Assembly: GCA_022661535.1 (NCBI GenBank)
Contig: JAKULF010000003.1
Span: forward strand, 2,480,001 to 2,544,000
Reading direction: 5' to 3'
DNA: 64,000 nucleotides
Source: Eutypa lata
Taxonomy: Eukaryota; Ascomycota; Sordariomycetes; Xylariales; Diatrypaceae
Under the pieces are notes generated by a model. It saw only the letters and a program-made list of their open reading frames with translations. It was not told the DNA's origin and made no database searches. This document shows positions 11,301 through 24,118 of this stretch, piece after piece (within the stretch, counting starts at the first letter, position 1; each line of letters opens with the position of its first letter). Both the position numbers and the translations under genes were made by a program.

Positions 11301-12312
11301 GCGAATCGTTGAAGATTGCAAGTTCCTGTACAGTTCTTTGCGTAGGTCCCATGATCGAAGTGATAACTTGCTCTATGGTATTTTTCAGCTGTGATGGAGG
11401 TTCTCGGGCTTGTATTTGCAGAGCAGCCAGGCGGCTATTCGCAAGCTCCAGCTACATGGATAGATTCCCGACCATGGACGTCAGATCCTGCAATCCGTGT
11501 AGAGGTATTTTGGAGGATCTCCATGCTGACCATTTGAGCCACCCGCTCCGCTACATTCTGTTTAGCTGTTTCACGCTCTAGAGCATTCTCAATCTCGGCT
11601 GCCGGCTCGACCTGGGACTTGAAGAACCGTCGCGTGGCACTCTTGCCGAAATATGTATATGCCGTGTCTAGGAACATTAAGACTGACGCATACAATGCTA
11701 CTAAGGAAGCCTTGAGATGAATTGTTGCTGACGTTGGTTGCTTCAAGTACACCGCTTCGAACACAGCACATCTTGCAATGATGTTAGTGATTTCTTGAAC
11801 GCCATCAACCATGGCGGCGAATGACTCGCTATCATTGATGACCACCTATATGAACATTAGATATCAGTCTATATAACTAACAATAACATACCTCAAGTAA
11901 GTTTGAAACAATGCCCCACGGCGCTGAGGCAGTTGAGGGTGCGAGCTGCATAGCCGTATTGCCAATAGTCTTGTATTTGTCGACGCAGTGGATTATCTTC
12001 TCAAACACATCTCGAACGACGATGATGTCGCCATTCTTTTTTCTTGATCCTCCATTGCTGTCGAATACAAAGCTCTCGCTGATTACGTGCCTGGCTGAGT
12101 ACTGTCTCCAAGATTGTTCGCCTATCAATTTGATCGCCATTAAATAGCTCACGCCGTTCTGGCTTCAGGCTCTGAAGCGCCTCGGCCCAAATATCATCCG
12201 ATTGTCTACCATAAGAGTAGGTATTAGATGCCACTCGAGAATGATATCCTTTGTATGGAAAACCATCGAAGAAATACAGTACTCACGACTGAATAGTTGT
12301 TACCAAGCTCAT
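8374..12312 (-). pseudogene. Decayed NACHT-ankyrin (NLR-like) gene
   Basis: A fungal STAND/NLR architecture reads across the region in order: an N-terminal helical domain from ATG 12312 (exons 12287-12312, 11892-12205, then from 11845); a linker; a P-loop (GMPGCGKTKL, about 11098-11130); Walker B-like IIVDALDELD (about 10700); winged-helix-type MKIEGDILQELQRLP; and C-terminal ankyrin repeats (8700-9400). Introns at 12206-12286, 11846-11891 and 10330-10393 have good borders. The gene is broken. In-frame stops lie at 11452-11454 (TAG), 11266-11268 (TGA), 9874-9876 (TAG) and 8650-8652 (TAA), each in otherwise continuous homologous-looking sequence. Frame changes are needed near 12037-12042 (an A6 run on the coding strand), near 11500 and at the intron following the P-loop. 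The intact gene would have been a cytosolic NLR-type receptor, possibly involved in heterokaryon incompatibility or immunity (family knowledge). Confidence 0.8.
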
Positions 12313-13083
12313 CTCCGAGATCCCGATGGATTCTGTTCTCTAGACACGAGATTCACAGCTTCAAGTGAGAAGACTGCATATGATGAAGATTGAAGGAATG
12401 TGAGGTAGCCCGTCAGCAACCGTGAAACTTTTCTCAGGTCAGCTCAGCCACACAGACCATATCTATATATGCCACCAATCCGAAGAGAACTCACGTCGCA
12501 ATATTGAGGCTATGCGCTAGTCTTGCCACACGAATTAATGAAACTTCGATAGTGGTCGGGTACGCACTCACGATGCGCCACTCACACTACACTACAGTTC
12601 ACTACCCACTTCATACTCTGCAAAACAAATGAACAATATGCAATAGTTATTTATATATATATTATATTCCTGAATATAAAGCCCACATCCACCTTATCAT
12701 ATACAACATTAGGATGGCCTAGTTCGCTCATGTACTCTGTTTCTCCGTCTCTGCGTGCCTGTCTGCCTGTCCTGCTTTGTACTTTATTCGCATTGAATTG
12801 CTATAACCCTCCCTCCGTTCTTCCGCTCTTCGATCGACTAGAGTTTTAGCTGTAATCCGACCGCCTAAGTAATACTTTTATTTTAGTCACCCGGTAGGTA
12901 ATACATTCATTCAGTCCACCGAATCAGGCAAACCCATCCCATCCCGTCCCATGCGCCACTGCACCCGGCATCCATATATTGGCTTTTTCTTGATACATAC
13001 ATAAATGAACTTCGAAGTGGACAATATCGTAAGTGATAAATAAAAGACCTGGTAGTCAGTCGATAGATCAGCACCTCCGGATC
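12313..13083. other. Intergenic, no gene seen
   Basis: Upstream flank of the NLR pseudogene and 3' flank of the minus-strand ATPase gene. A CT-rich stretch (12720-12800) and AT-rich runs occur, but no frame or RNA that I can support. Confidence 0.55.
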
Positions 13084-16000
13084 TCAAACAGCCTGGCTAT
13101 ACGCCGCCCCGCCAACGCCCCTCTTCCACCTCCCATACCTCATCCACTTCCTCGCCTCATCGACCCAAAAGACCGAACTAGCAAGGACGACCAACCGGAG
13201 CAGATCGCCGGGTCCCAGCGCCTCGGTCTGAAACACCTCCTGCAGCCAGGGAAAGTAGATGACGAGCAGCTGGCCGGCCAGGCTCAGCGCGACGGCCCAG
13301 TTGAAGAGCCGGTTCGACAGCCAGCCGACCTCGCCCGCTAGGAAGGACTTCCCCTCGGTCCGGCACGCCAGGGCGTTGAACATGTCGAATAGCACGAAGC
13401 ACGTGAAGGTCATGGTGGTGTCGCGGCGGTCGACCTCGCCGTCCGAGAGCATCTCGCGCGTGTACACGAGCATCGTGCCGGCCATGATGATCGTGGCGGA
13501 GGTCAGGACCCGCTGGAGCAGGGACCGCGTCAGGACGGGTTCGCTGCGCGATCGGGGGGGCCGCGTCATTACGTCCGGGTCGACTTTTTCGACGCCGAGG
13601 GATTGGGCGGGGGGTCCGTCCATTATGATATCTGTTAAGCATAAGATGTTAGTGTATGTATGAGAGGCGATTTGGGGTTCACCGTTTGGCTAATTGGCCG
13701 GTTGGCTGGCTAGGTGGTAGCTTGCTATTTGGGATGAGTAGTGGTTAGACTTACTGATCCAGAGAATCTGCATAGCATTCAAGGGCGTTTTAAGCCCCAT
13801 GCATGTGCAGAGGAAGACGAGCGCGAGACTAGCTACGCTGGTGCTGAGCTGGAACGTGATGAAGTTCTGTATATTGTTGAAGATACCCTTGCCTTCCTCG
13901 ATGGCACGGAGGATCGTCGAGAAGTCATCATCGGTAAGAATCATATCGGATGCCTCCTTGGCCACGTCAGTTCCGTGCATGCCCATGGAGATACCGATGT
14001 CGGCCTTCTTCAGAGCCGGGGCGTCGTTGACGCCGTCGCCCGTCATGGCGACGATGTCGCCGCGCGACTGGAGAGCCCCTATGATCTTCATCTTGTGGTC
14101 CGGGTTGGTACGGGCGAATATAGTCGTTGCCTGCATCGCCGCCGCTAGTTGGTCCTCGGTCATCGCGTCTACCTCGTCGCCGGTGAGAACCGGCTTTACT
14201 TCCACCTGGTTCGAGGAGTGCTCTCGAGGCGTCGCGATCTGCATACCGAGCTGACTTCCGATAGCAAAGGCTGTCGTGGGAGAATCGCCCGTGATCATGA
14301 TGACCTTGACACCGCCGCGCATTAATCTCCTAATAGAATGAGCAACGCCTGGTCTTGGCGGATCACTCATTCCCACTAGACCAGCAAAAGTCAACCCTTT
14401 GTACAGCTCCTCGTTCTGCGGTAGAGGACTTTCACTACGGTCCGGATCGCCTGGTGTGCTACTGCGAGTGCTCGGCGTGAGAGTTGATCTACTTCGGGAA
14501 GGCTTAGTGACGGGTCCACTAGCAAACGCCAAGACCCGGAGCCCCTTTTCTGCCATCCTCTCCGCCGCCTCTAAAGCTTCATTGCGTCGCGTAGAATCCA
14601 ACACAACCTCACGACCATCAGGGGTCAAATATGAATCGCAAGCATCCAGAACTCTGTCTATCGCGCCCTTCATGTAAGCGTACTCTCTCTCACTATGTTT
14701 TGGGTCCGCTCCAATCACGACGCCCATCCATTTCCTCTCCGAGCTGAAGGGCGTCTCAGCTGTGCGAGGACCAATCGAGTGTCTCACGTCGTGCTCCTCG
14801 AATCGATCAAGAAGATCTAACATCGCAACATCGGTTGGCTGTCCAACCCATCGCGTAAGCTTGGAGAAGTCCTTATTTTGCGCATCCGAGAGAACTGTTC
14901 TGGTACCGTGCGCGAGTCGTCCGTTATTGGCTATGTTACCAATACGTAATATCTTCAATATCGGTAGGGAAGACTGTACTGCCCTTACTCCATCGTCAGA
15001 CTGGATGTCTATTGAGCTATTCTTCCCGAAATGCCACATGTTCGCAGTGGTCATGTGATTCATGGTGAGAGTCCCAGTCTTGTCTGAGCACACAACATTG
15101 ACGGACCCTAAGGTCTCCACACTGGGCATCCTGCGGATAATGGCATTATGTTTAGCCATGCGGTGAACGCCGAGGGCCAATGTTACTGTTACTATGATGG
15201 GCAACCCCTCGGGAATCGCTGCAACAGCGAGAGAGATAGAAATGGTGAAGAGCTCGAGAATCTTCTTGCCTTGTAGCAGTCCAACTAAGGAAATCAAAGC
15301 AATAATGCCAAATGATATCTTGCTGAGCTGCGACCCTAATTGATCCATACTTATTTGAAGGGGTGAGCGGGGACTCTCTGTTCCAGACACACTCGTAGCA
15401 ATAGTACCAAAATGGGTATCACCGCCCGTCGCAAATACAACGCCTTGTCCATGACCAGATTTTACCAACGTTCCCATGTATGCGATGTTATTCATAGTTT
15501 GGTGCTGTGTATCCTCCCTGGGCGCATTTATATACGAAGAAGGCGATAAAATGGATGGACTAGGTTGGCGTAATCCTGCGGAACTGTAGACAGATGGCGA
15601 GTGCAATGGTGAGTATGTACTCCTGGCTCTCGCATCTGCGGTTACCCTCACAGGCTCATTCTCTCCTGTGAGGTTGGAAGCGTCGATAGTAAGATCGGCA
15701 GCTTTGGTAACACGAATGTCGGCAGGAATGCGATCGCCCGTGGTGAACATGACGAGATCGCCTGGCACTAATTGAGTAGCCATGACCTTGGTAGAGGTAG
15801 CTTCCATCATCTCCTCGCCTGGTGTTTCTGTGCCTGAGCTCTCCTTCTCAATAGTATCTTCCACTGCTGGTGGCCAGGAACCGGATTTGGAACTGGAACT
15901 TGTTTTGGTAGATTGGGCTCGGACCAAATGAGCATGGTTTGGGACTAGGTGATTCAAAGCTTCGATCGACTTCTCAGACCGGTATTCCTGTACGAATCCA

Positions 16001-16533
16001 ACCGTGATGACAATGGTTACAGCAACAGTGATACTGACGGCATCATCCATGTTTCCAACTAGAATAGAGGCAAAAGCTGATACTAGAAGTAGTATGATTA
16101 AGGGTTCTTGGAACTGTTTAAGAAATCGTAGCCATAAAGGCTCCGGAGGATCGTGGGGTATCTCGTTGAGACCGAAATCGCGTAATCGTGAAAGCGCGGT
16201 ACCAGGCGATATACCGTGCGTTAAGGAGGTTTCTAATCGAGCTGCCGCCTCGGCCGGCGTCATGAATGAGTACTCGTCGGCTACGTTCTGTAGTATTCCA
16301 CCTTGTCAACCTATACTGTTCTACTGAAGCTCATCTATAGAGGGAAAGCTCACCCTTGATTGCGCAGAGGTAGTCCGGATATGCCCCCGACTGCGTGACC
16401 GAGGCCTCGAGCGTCGTGTATCGCCATTGTTGTCATCGTAATCGCGGTCTACCCCTTTTATTATTGGAACGGATATAGGAAGAAGGTTATCGTCGTCATT
16501 CTTGACTTTGCGGCCGGAGAGGGGCCAAGGCAT
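13084..16533 (-). CDS. PMR1: Golgi Ca2+/Mn2+-transporting P-type ATPase (PMR1/SPCA)
   Basis: Three exons: 16354-16533, 13755-16287 and 13084-13631, with introns of 66 and 123 nt; total 1,086 residues. P-type ATPase landmarks appear in order: TGEN near 267; PEGLP in M4 near 419; phosphorylated Asp462 in CSDKTGT; TGDGVND in the P domain. The M6 motif [15 protein letters not shown], split by the second intron, is characteristic of secretory-pathway Ca2+-ATPases rather than SERCA or plasma-membrane pumps. It should move Ca2+ and Mn2+ into the Golgi at the cost of ATP and support glycosylation and secretion. The protein is longer than yeast Pmr1 because of a basic N-terminal extension and Ser/Pro-rich inserts near 285-315 and 665-685. 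No defect seen. Confidence 0.95.
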
Positions 16534-18384
16534 CTTGATCTCAGATCGATATAAAGAATGAAGAGAACGGAATCATTAAATTAAAGTTTCTCCTTCGTGT
16601 GGCCTGTAGAAATCCGTCTTAACCAGTTGGACGTTTTGAATTTAACATTCCATGATGTAAATGGACCCCGTCGAGCTTCTGGGATGACATCCGTTGATCA
16701 AATCAAGGAGGCTCGTTCGTTTGCGACTTGTAGTTAAAGGTAGGAAAGAAAATGTAGGACGATAGTGAGAAATTCACTTGATGTTTTTCATCTGGTTGGC
16801 TGAAACTTTTTCTCTTGCGATGCAATGTCAAGGAGCCAACTACAAGTTACAATACAGCTACGTATGCAGTCGATGCTACGTATGCAAAACATTAAGCATT
16901 TGAGCCAAAAGAGCAGTAATAAAATGTCACTAAACCAAAGATGGGAGCACTAAAACAAAATATCTGCAAAACTAGCATCGCTTTATCCTGGCTTGAGGTT
17001 AGTTTAGGGCCATAATCTGGTGTGCCATTGTGTCTGGAACAGGCGGCCAGACCTGGCTGGCAGGGCTGGCAGGCATTGGAGTCTGGCAAACTGGGATGGA
17101 AATAACCAACTAAACGTCAAGATGCAGGTACATACATACAACCGTCGCGTATGTACATAATATAGGCCACCAACACCTCAAGCTTATGTACATTGTAATG
17201 GCTGGCAATGATACCAATCGTATGTTTGTTTTTATATGCTGCGAATTGTACTTGATATATCCAATATTTACTGTACAATAGTTATTAGTAATATTGCTAT
17301 TTTGCAGTGTATAGTTCATCCTGCTCAGTAGCCTTACATTGTACATACTTACGCGTTCTTAATTTTATACGACCCTGAAATATCAAGATACTCCATGCGC
17401 TAGAGACTAAGATAACTACGTAGAAACCCCTTTAAGCCGCATGTGAAAAGGATGATAACTATTTATACATTTACTAATACTAAAATACAAAAACTGTAAT
17501 AAAGATACTTCATTTATACAAAGACTATATCCGGATCAAAGAAACAATTACCTTTAGTTAACTATGTACAATGTACAATTACCAGCCACACTATTTCTGG
17601 CACCTTTCCAAAACTCACCGTCTCCAAGTTGGTACTAGTGACTAATAATGCTCGCTTGAATGACCAATCAACTGTATCAACGACTTGAATATTCCCGCTT
17701 TAAACCTAAATGGGAAATTCCCAGCCACACTATTTCTCTCATTTTCCTTGTCTTTGCTGATGTAACCTGGTTGGATTATTATCATTTGATGAGAGCCATT
17801 CCCTCGATCCATGATAACTGGTGCCTCCCCTCCATCATCCTCTCTTTTTTCAATCCCATTTGGTTGATATACATACTACTAATTCCCACTAATTTTGCGA
17901 CAACGCTTGCTCATTTCTACATAATTATCATCATTAGGAGAATTGCTGTCGATAGCAAGATTCCTCATTATCTCAGATTCTATAACATCGCGATTTTCAT
18001 CTAGCCGGATAACTGAAAGTTTGCTTGTATTGATTGGTATTGCGCTAGTTCAGCTTTACCACGCGACTTTACCTACCCCCCCGATAAAAACAAATCGAGC
18101 GACTTGGGGGAACGCGCCCACCCCCCAGTCACCTGTGTTTACACCTGCTTAGAGCATCCTCCACCCTCTCCGAACCTCAACTTAACTTAATCATCCCAAT
18201 ACTATCTCAACCAGTAGCCAGTGATTTCACCTAAGACGCGTTTGCTACTATCGCGACTTAACTAATATCGCTTTTGCTACCCTCATGTTATAAGATTACT
18301 ACTATTGTCTTCCCTCATTCCTGACATTGTCGCACCATTTGATTCAACAACTAGCCTTCACGACGTTTCGTCGTCGCTGCAGCG
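16534..18384. other. Divergent intergenic region, PMR1 and SCC1 promoters
   Basis: About 1.85 kb separating the starts of the minus-strand ATPase and plus-strand cohesin gene. It is AT-rich, with polypyrimidine stretches at 17730-17880 and 18150-18370 that look like promoter or leader sequence for SCC1. The small frames here show no protein character. Confidence 0.55.
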
Positions 18385-20348
18385 ATGTTCTATTCCGAGA
18401 CCTTGCTGCAGAAGACCGGGCCTCTGGCTCGGGTCTGGCTGTCAGCAAATTTAGAGCGCAAGCTTTCCAAGCATCACATTCTCCAATCCAATTTACCCGA
18501 TAGCGTTGATGCTATCATCACCCCAAACCAGGCCCCTATGGCCTTGCGACTGAGCGGTCAGCTTCTGCTTGGTGTCGTCCGAATTTACAGCCGCAAAGCG
18601 CGTTACCTTCTAGACGATTGCAATGAAGCTTTGCTTAAGATTAAGATGGTTAGTCACTCGTCTCCTCTTCTAACTCCTGCTTCGCTAACTCTGTAACTTA
18701 GGCCTTTCGTACAACGGGTAACAATGATCTTGCCGAAAACACAGCTATTCCCAACCGCGAAGACTTAATGTTGCAGGATAAGATCACACCCGCCGATAAC
18801 CTTAACGCCTTGCCCTCATTCGGTGGACCTCTCCTCAGCGCCGACTGGCTAAATAGTCAGATGGAAGATGTGGATTCCACCCCGATCTCGAGTGGTACCC
18901 GTGGTCGTGGACGGCCAAGCAACCGCGACATCAACTTGCAGGAAGAATTTACCCAGAGTCAGTTCTTAGAAGGGGACCCTATGAAAGAGGATGAACGCGC
19001 ACTTGCGCCTATGGACGACCTTGAATTGGAGCTGGACTTTGGTATGGATATTGACGAGCAACCTCGTGGTGACCGAAGTATCGAAATGGGTCGAGATGCT
19101 CCAGCTGCGCGATCCGTTGAAGATGATATCTTCAGTGAATTCGATATGGGACCGGCCGCCAAAGGCCCGGAGGGTGTTAGCAGTTTCCCCGACGACGGTG
19201 TTAGGATCGCAGACGACGATGGTGATATTCCGATGGACGATGGTTTTCAGTTCGACATTGGTGAACAGTCAGCAATGCCAGAGATGGGTGGTGTAGCTCC
19301 AGTTGGACGTGGCCGAATTTCAGAATCACCACTTTCTGATATTGACGAGAATATTACTCGAGACCTGGAGGAGTGGAGAAAACAGCACACGAGCATTTAC
19401 GAACCTGGAGAGGAGCCCGAGGAGCCGTCGCCTCAGCCTCAAAGAAGGTCAAAAAAGCGCAGGGTTTTCGGACTTGACCCCACTACCCAACTCCCTAACT
19501 CGCATATCAAGGAACAGCAACAGAACCACGAGAACATTCTGAAAGAGCCGAGCTTCATCTCTCGTGATCCTTATTTCCTCGCTCTCATTGAGCTGAAGAA
19601 TAGTGGCGCTTTCGTCTCTGGTATTCTAGGTGGCGGTCGTGGGAAGACCTGGGCACCCGAGCTGCGTGGCCTACTAACACTAGACGCTATCCGGCCCACT
19701 AGCGATTTGAAGCGAAAGCGTGACAGTGGTGTGGCTGATGTTGGTAGTGAAACGGAGCAAGGAGCATCCAAGTCCCCTCGACTTGAGATCGGAGAAGATG
19801 ACGGTGCCTTCAATGTTCCTGATGAGGGCCTAGGTGATCGAAGTGCCGCTCCTGAGGAAACGGTCCTGGAAATACCTGCCGATGCTGGTGATGATGGTCA
19901 TGAAGACAGTGGTATGCCCCTGTTTGACGACACCACCGCGCCTATTGTGCATCCTGCCGACAGTGGACCCGTCTCTCTCGGTACTAAGCATGCCGTCCAT
20001 GTCCTGCGCGACTTGTTCGGATCCGAGGCAGCTACCAACGATGAAAAGAGGAAGAATACATCAGTAGTATACCAAGACCTGCTGCCTGAACAGAGAACAT
20101 CGAAGGCAGACGCCACTAAGATGTTCTTCGAATGCCTCGTGCTCGCGACAAAGGATGCCATCAAGGTGGAGCAGAAGGAGGATTCTTTGGGTGGCTCGAT
20201 CCGGATACGTGGCAAGCGAGGACTCTGGGGCGCCTGGGCAGAACGCGAAGCTGGCGGCGAGATTGCTGGCCAAAGCCAAGAGGAGCCGGACGTACATCCG
20301 GAACCTGCGATAGCTGGTCCGTCGCGGGCCGTGACAGCTGCGGCATGA
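18385..20348 (+). CDS. RAD21: Cohesin kleisin subunit SCC1/RAD21
   Basis: Two exons, 18385-18648 and 18702-20348, with a 53-nt intron (GTTAGT donor, CTTAG acceptor); 636 residues. The N-terminus ([19 protein letters not shown]) is the kleisin domain that binds SMC3, with [21 protein letters not shown] as its hallmark (written here in shortened sense). The C-terminus ([19 protein letters not shown]) is the winged helix that closes the ring on SMC1. The middle is acidic and disordered. It contains SIEMGR (Ser214-Arg219), matching the separase consensus SxExGR, so cleavage at anaphase is likely there. It acts in the nucleus in sister-chromatid cohesion. The mitotic paralogue is favoured over Rec8 by the N-terminal match. 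Confidence 0.93.
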
Positions 20349-22612
20349 TTGTCGACTTTTCCCTGACGAAGGCGAATAAGTCTTACGCATAGGATTGGTT
20401 AAAAGGTTCTTGTACAAATTTCGCTCTGGACGCGTTGTTGGGTTATGCTGTTGTCTTTTTAAGGATACGCGGATCACGCGATACATGGCCACACTGAAGG
20501 GGCGTTTCCGGCGTAAAATGGGGCAGGCAGACTGGGGAGATACCAAGTTTTTCTGGTTGTCACAAAAATCTTTCATCACACGGTGGTTGGCTTGTTTTAC
20601 GTTTTTATTTTTATTTTACCGACTACATAGGACAGACCAGAAGCAAGGGGACAGAGAGAGGGAGAGAGAGAGACGGAATCCCGCATTATATTGCGTTATA
20701 TTCTCACGGCTTGTTACAAGTAGTAAGCAATAAAGAGTAGGGCCTATTTTCCAAGTCACGGGCAATCATTGAGTAGGTTCTCACGGTGCGATTGTCTTAT
20801 TGCGATGATTGAGTTGAATCGATTCGGGTCGGGTTAGGTTAGGTCGGGCAGATAGATAGATGCTCGAATAATACAGTATGACCTTTGTCTTCCGCATTGA
20901 CATGTTTAATTGTTCATGGGTGACTATTTCAAATATGATGAATGAATATATGTGATGGTTAGATTAGGGTGGCGTTACATTTAAGTGAGTAGGTCTAATG
21001 GCAGAAGACCCTAGTTATAACAGTTGCCTCATCATGGCAACTAGGCACTCATTAGGCGCCCAACCTATCTTCGTGGCAATATCTACTTATATCCATACTT
21101 CTTATATTACATACACTATACGATTACCACTTAGATATACTAGGCAAACCGTTCTTCAAACCCCCATTCTGTACAAGGAAGTGAGCTCGACAAGTACCTA
21201 ACCAGTGCTAAGATGTACGGCAGGAAATAAACTTCTTTGTACTACCTTACGTTTCTCATCGTCGTACTTTACTGTCATACGCCACCTTCCTTTGTATCAA
21301 AGGATGTATTCATGTAAACAGATATTACCCTATGCCTACTATAATATGTAGGTAGTTGTGACTAGCGATATATGGATAATTCCCCATGCTCATTTTCTAG
21401 GAGATTGTCTTCAGTTGGACACACTTGTTTACTTCACCTGTAATGCCTACCTCTATCGTATCTGTAGATAATTACTTAGGTTTAACTTCCAAACTTAAGC
21501 TTGCGATGTACCGCTTAGCTTTAACGCAGTTAGGTCTAGCGTTGCTGTTCTCAATACAGGGATGAAGCCATTCACGTGCATGCAAGGGTGGTTACGTAGC
21601 AACGGGTAGCTAAGCCAAACAGAAATAGCAGCAACCCGCATTGGTGACCCCACAGCGTCAGCCTCAAGTCAACTTCTCCCATTACATCTTAGAAAAGAAG
21701 CGTGTGTTATGAAAGGTATTCTGGAAACAATGATCTTGCCATCCAAAGAATGCCATTTCTTGGTCCCCAACAGCAACAATTCCTTCTTCTCCTCATCGAA
21801 ATATAGGCATTGTGACCTCCTGAATCATCAAAGCCTCCAATCAACGATAACAATAATAACAACAACAGCAACACCAACGGCGACGACGGCTGTGTTGTTA
21901 TCGAGACCACTCCTTATCTCCAACTGCGACTCGCCCGGGTGAACGAAACAAACAACGGATGCATATTCTTTTTTTCTTAGTTCTATAATTCAGAGATAAA
22001 CAATAGGTAGTATAAGCTTATACGATCAGTCCTATCATAGAACTGTAAGACTTGAAATACACTGGGCGTAGCTTTGCCGCCGGGAAAGTCTGTCGATATC
22101 ACAATGGTCAAATCACTTGTTGAACTATGCACCGCGGTGTGTTTAAGAAACATTAAAGGTATATATCCCTCTCCCATTGTTCTCACATGTCGACCACTCC
22201 GCTGCCAATCCTACCACCTGTCGATGCGCACACTTTCCCATCAGACTGTACTCGACTGTCCATACATACATACATACATACATCATACATACCATACCTA
22301 CCTACCTACTTACCTACCTACATACACCTTTTCCTGCACCCACCCACAACTTCTTTATTCATCTCTACCTTTGACACACACAGAATTCTTTTCTTCCTCG
22401 ACCTACCATCGTATCTAGGAATAAAGGCATTCGCATTTATTCTTAAGCATACAATCATCAAGCACACAGCGAGCGCATATCTTTTCTACTTTTCATTCAT
22501 TTTTTACTACTTCTCTATTCACTTTCTACCCCTCTTCCCTCGATCACCACGAAACCATACAAAGCAAAAAAAAACCAGAATTTCACCCAAAAAAATCAAT
22601 TCTAACGATACC
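20349..22612. other. Intergenic and 5' leader of Elongin A
   Basis: No convincing gene in 2.2 kb. Purine-rich GAGA repeats lie at 20648-20672. A tract of CATA and CCTA tetramers lies at 22261-22330 inside the probable 5' leader of the following gene. The long frame that begins at 22187 merely reads through this leader; the protein starts at 22613. Confidence 0.6.
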
Positions 22613-24118
22613 ATGGCGCCTACCATAGATGTGACGGACATCGGCACGATGCCCTACCCTACTGTGCGCACCATCCTGCTTCAGGTCAACAGCGCGCGCC
22701 AGCTCCGGCAGCTGGAGGAAGCGTCGCCGCAGCTCGAGGGCGACGACGCCGAGTGCTGGGTGCGGCTCATCGGGCGGGACTTCCCCGTGCTCTCGAAGCG
22801 GCACAACTTCGCGCCCAAGAACCCGGCCTCGTGGCACCTGATCTACGCGCGGTACGAGCGGCTCGAGGCCGACCAGAAGCGCGAGGCCGAGGCCAAGCTC
22901 AAGGCCGCCTTCGCCGGCATCAAGAACAAGAAGGCCGAGAACGTCAGCCAGATCATCAACTTCGACCGACGCAGGCTGCCGCACCCCCCGAAGGATGGGA
23001 GAGGTGGTGGCGGTGGTGTGCGCAAGCCTGGCGCGGGGAGCAAGCGGCCTGATGATGGAGACCTGAGGTTCACCGGCGGTACGAGAACGAAGACGACCAC
23101 CGGCCAGGGCATCCTCCGCAAAGCGCGCCGCGAGGCCCGCGAGATCAGCGCGAGAAACCGCCTCGCGACCCCGACTGGGCTCTTGCCCGTCCGCCAGGGC
23201 CAAATTGTCAGCGCCCCTAAGGCCATGGTTGAGGACGAACGCATCAAGGCACAGCCGGCAATCCGAGGAGCGGATGCCAGAGCAAGCAGCGGTGGCGTAC
23301 TGCGCAGCGGCGCGAGCGAGCTAAGACGCAACAAGGAGATGGAGGAGCGCGAGGAGAGACTGCGCAGACTGAAGAGCGCTAGTGCCGCTAACGCGGGGAA
23401 AGGCGCCACTGTTGTTTCCGATTCGGATCTCGAGGATGAGGATGGCGGGTTTGGTGGGGATGATCGGGACAATGACGATGATGATTACGATCTCAACGAC
23501 AGAGGCAACCGCGGTGGACTGGATGCAAATGACCTTGAGAACCTCTTTGACGAGAAACCCAGCAGCAGCAGCAAGCCTAGCAGCAGCCGAAAGGTCTCGC
23601 TGGCGCCTATGAAGCCAGCAACCAGACCCACTACTCCCGCAGCTTTGCTGTCCTCATCATCGAAACCGACGAAGCCGAGTCCCATGGCCACCGCCACAGC
23701 CTCAACCAGCACCATCAAGCGTTCCGGCATCCTGACTAACGCTCCAGGATCGACCAGGAAGGCGAGGCCGGTCCCGGTTCCGGTTTCTCGACCGCGAAGC
23801 GGCAGCACTTCTAATAACAACCACAACACCAACAGCAAGGCAACGTCTGCGTCAGTGTCGCCCTCATCTACTACCTCGTACTCCACGCAACAGAAGAAAG
23901 CGTTCTCGCCATCCTCGAGCCCTCCCGCGAAGCCGTATCCGCCGCATCCACAGCAATACCAGTCGTCGCCACCGGCCGCTGCCACCACCAGTGCCGGCCC
24001 CGCCTCGTCGGCTAGCCCCGAGCTCAAGCCCCAGGCTCCTCCTCCCTTGGCGGCGGCGCGCAAGCGCAAGCCTGTTGATATCTTCATGAAGCCCAAGCCC
24101 AAGGTGCAGAAGCGCTAG
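22613..24118 (+). CDS. Elongin A, RNA polymerase II elongation factor subunit
   Basis: Intronless frame of 501 residues from ATG 22613, chosen because the upstream in-frame sequence is leader-like repeats and because the ATG has a purine-free but family-consistent context. Residues 15-110 show the Elongin A pattern: a helix (VRTILLQVNSARQLRQLE), SPQLEGDDAECW, then GRDFP, FAPKNPASWHLIYARYE and a Lys-rich helix ending NKKAENVSQII. The rest is disordered, rich in Ser, Pro, Lys and Arg, with an acidic run near 275-300. Elongin A pairs with Elongin B/C-type proteins to stimulate transcription elongation and can act as a ubiquitin-ligase adaptor for stalled polymerase. G+C is high in the first 400 bases. 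Confidence 0.88.
   Translation: MAPTIDVTDIGTMPYPTVRTILLQVNSARQLRQLEEASPQLEGDDAECWVRLIGRDFPVLSKRHNFAPKNPASWHLIYARYERLEADQKREAEAKLKAAFAGIKNKKAENVSQIINFDRRRLPHPPKDGRGGGGGVRKPGAGSKRPDDGDLRFTGGTRTKTTTGQGILRKARREAREISARNRLATPTGLLPVRQGQIVSAPKAMVEDERIKAQPAIRGADARASSGGVLRSGASELRRNKEMEEREERLRRLKSASAANAGKGATVVSDSDLEDEDGGFGGDDRDNDDDDYDLNDRGNRGGLDANDLENLFDEKPSSSSKPSSSRKVSLAPMKPATRPTTPAALLSSSSKPTKPSPMATATASTSTIKRSGILTNAPGSTRKARPVPVPVSRPRSGSTSNNNHNTNSKATSASVSPSSTTSYSTQQKKAFSPSSSPPAKPYPPHPQQYQSSPPAAATTSAGPASSASPELKPQAPPPLAAARKRKPVDIFMKPKPKVQKR

Noticed and set aside
20826..20850. GGTTAGGTTAGG string, telomere-like
   Set aside because: Too short and not the fungal TTAGGG repeat; flanked by housekeeping genes.
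22187..22612. N-terminal extension of the Elongin A frame
   Set aside because: The reading runs through CATA/CCTA repeats and a hydrophobic low-complexity stretch typical of a leader; the conserved protein starts at 22613.
22583..24102. Long minus-strand frames of about 205 codons each
   Set aside because: They lie antisense to Elongin A, have no motif and follow its codon bias in reverse.
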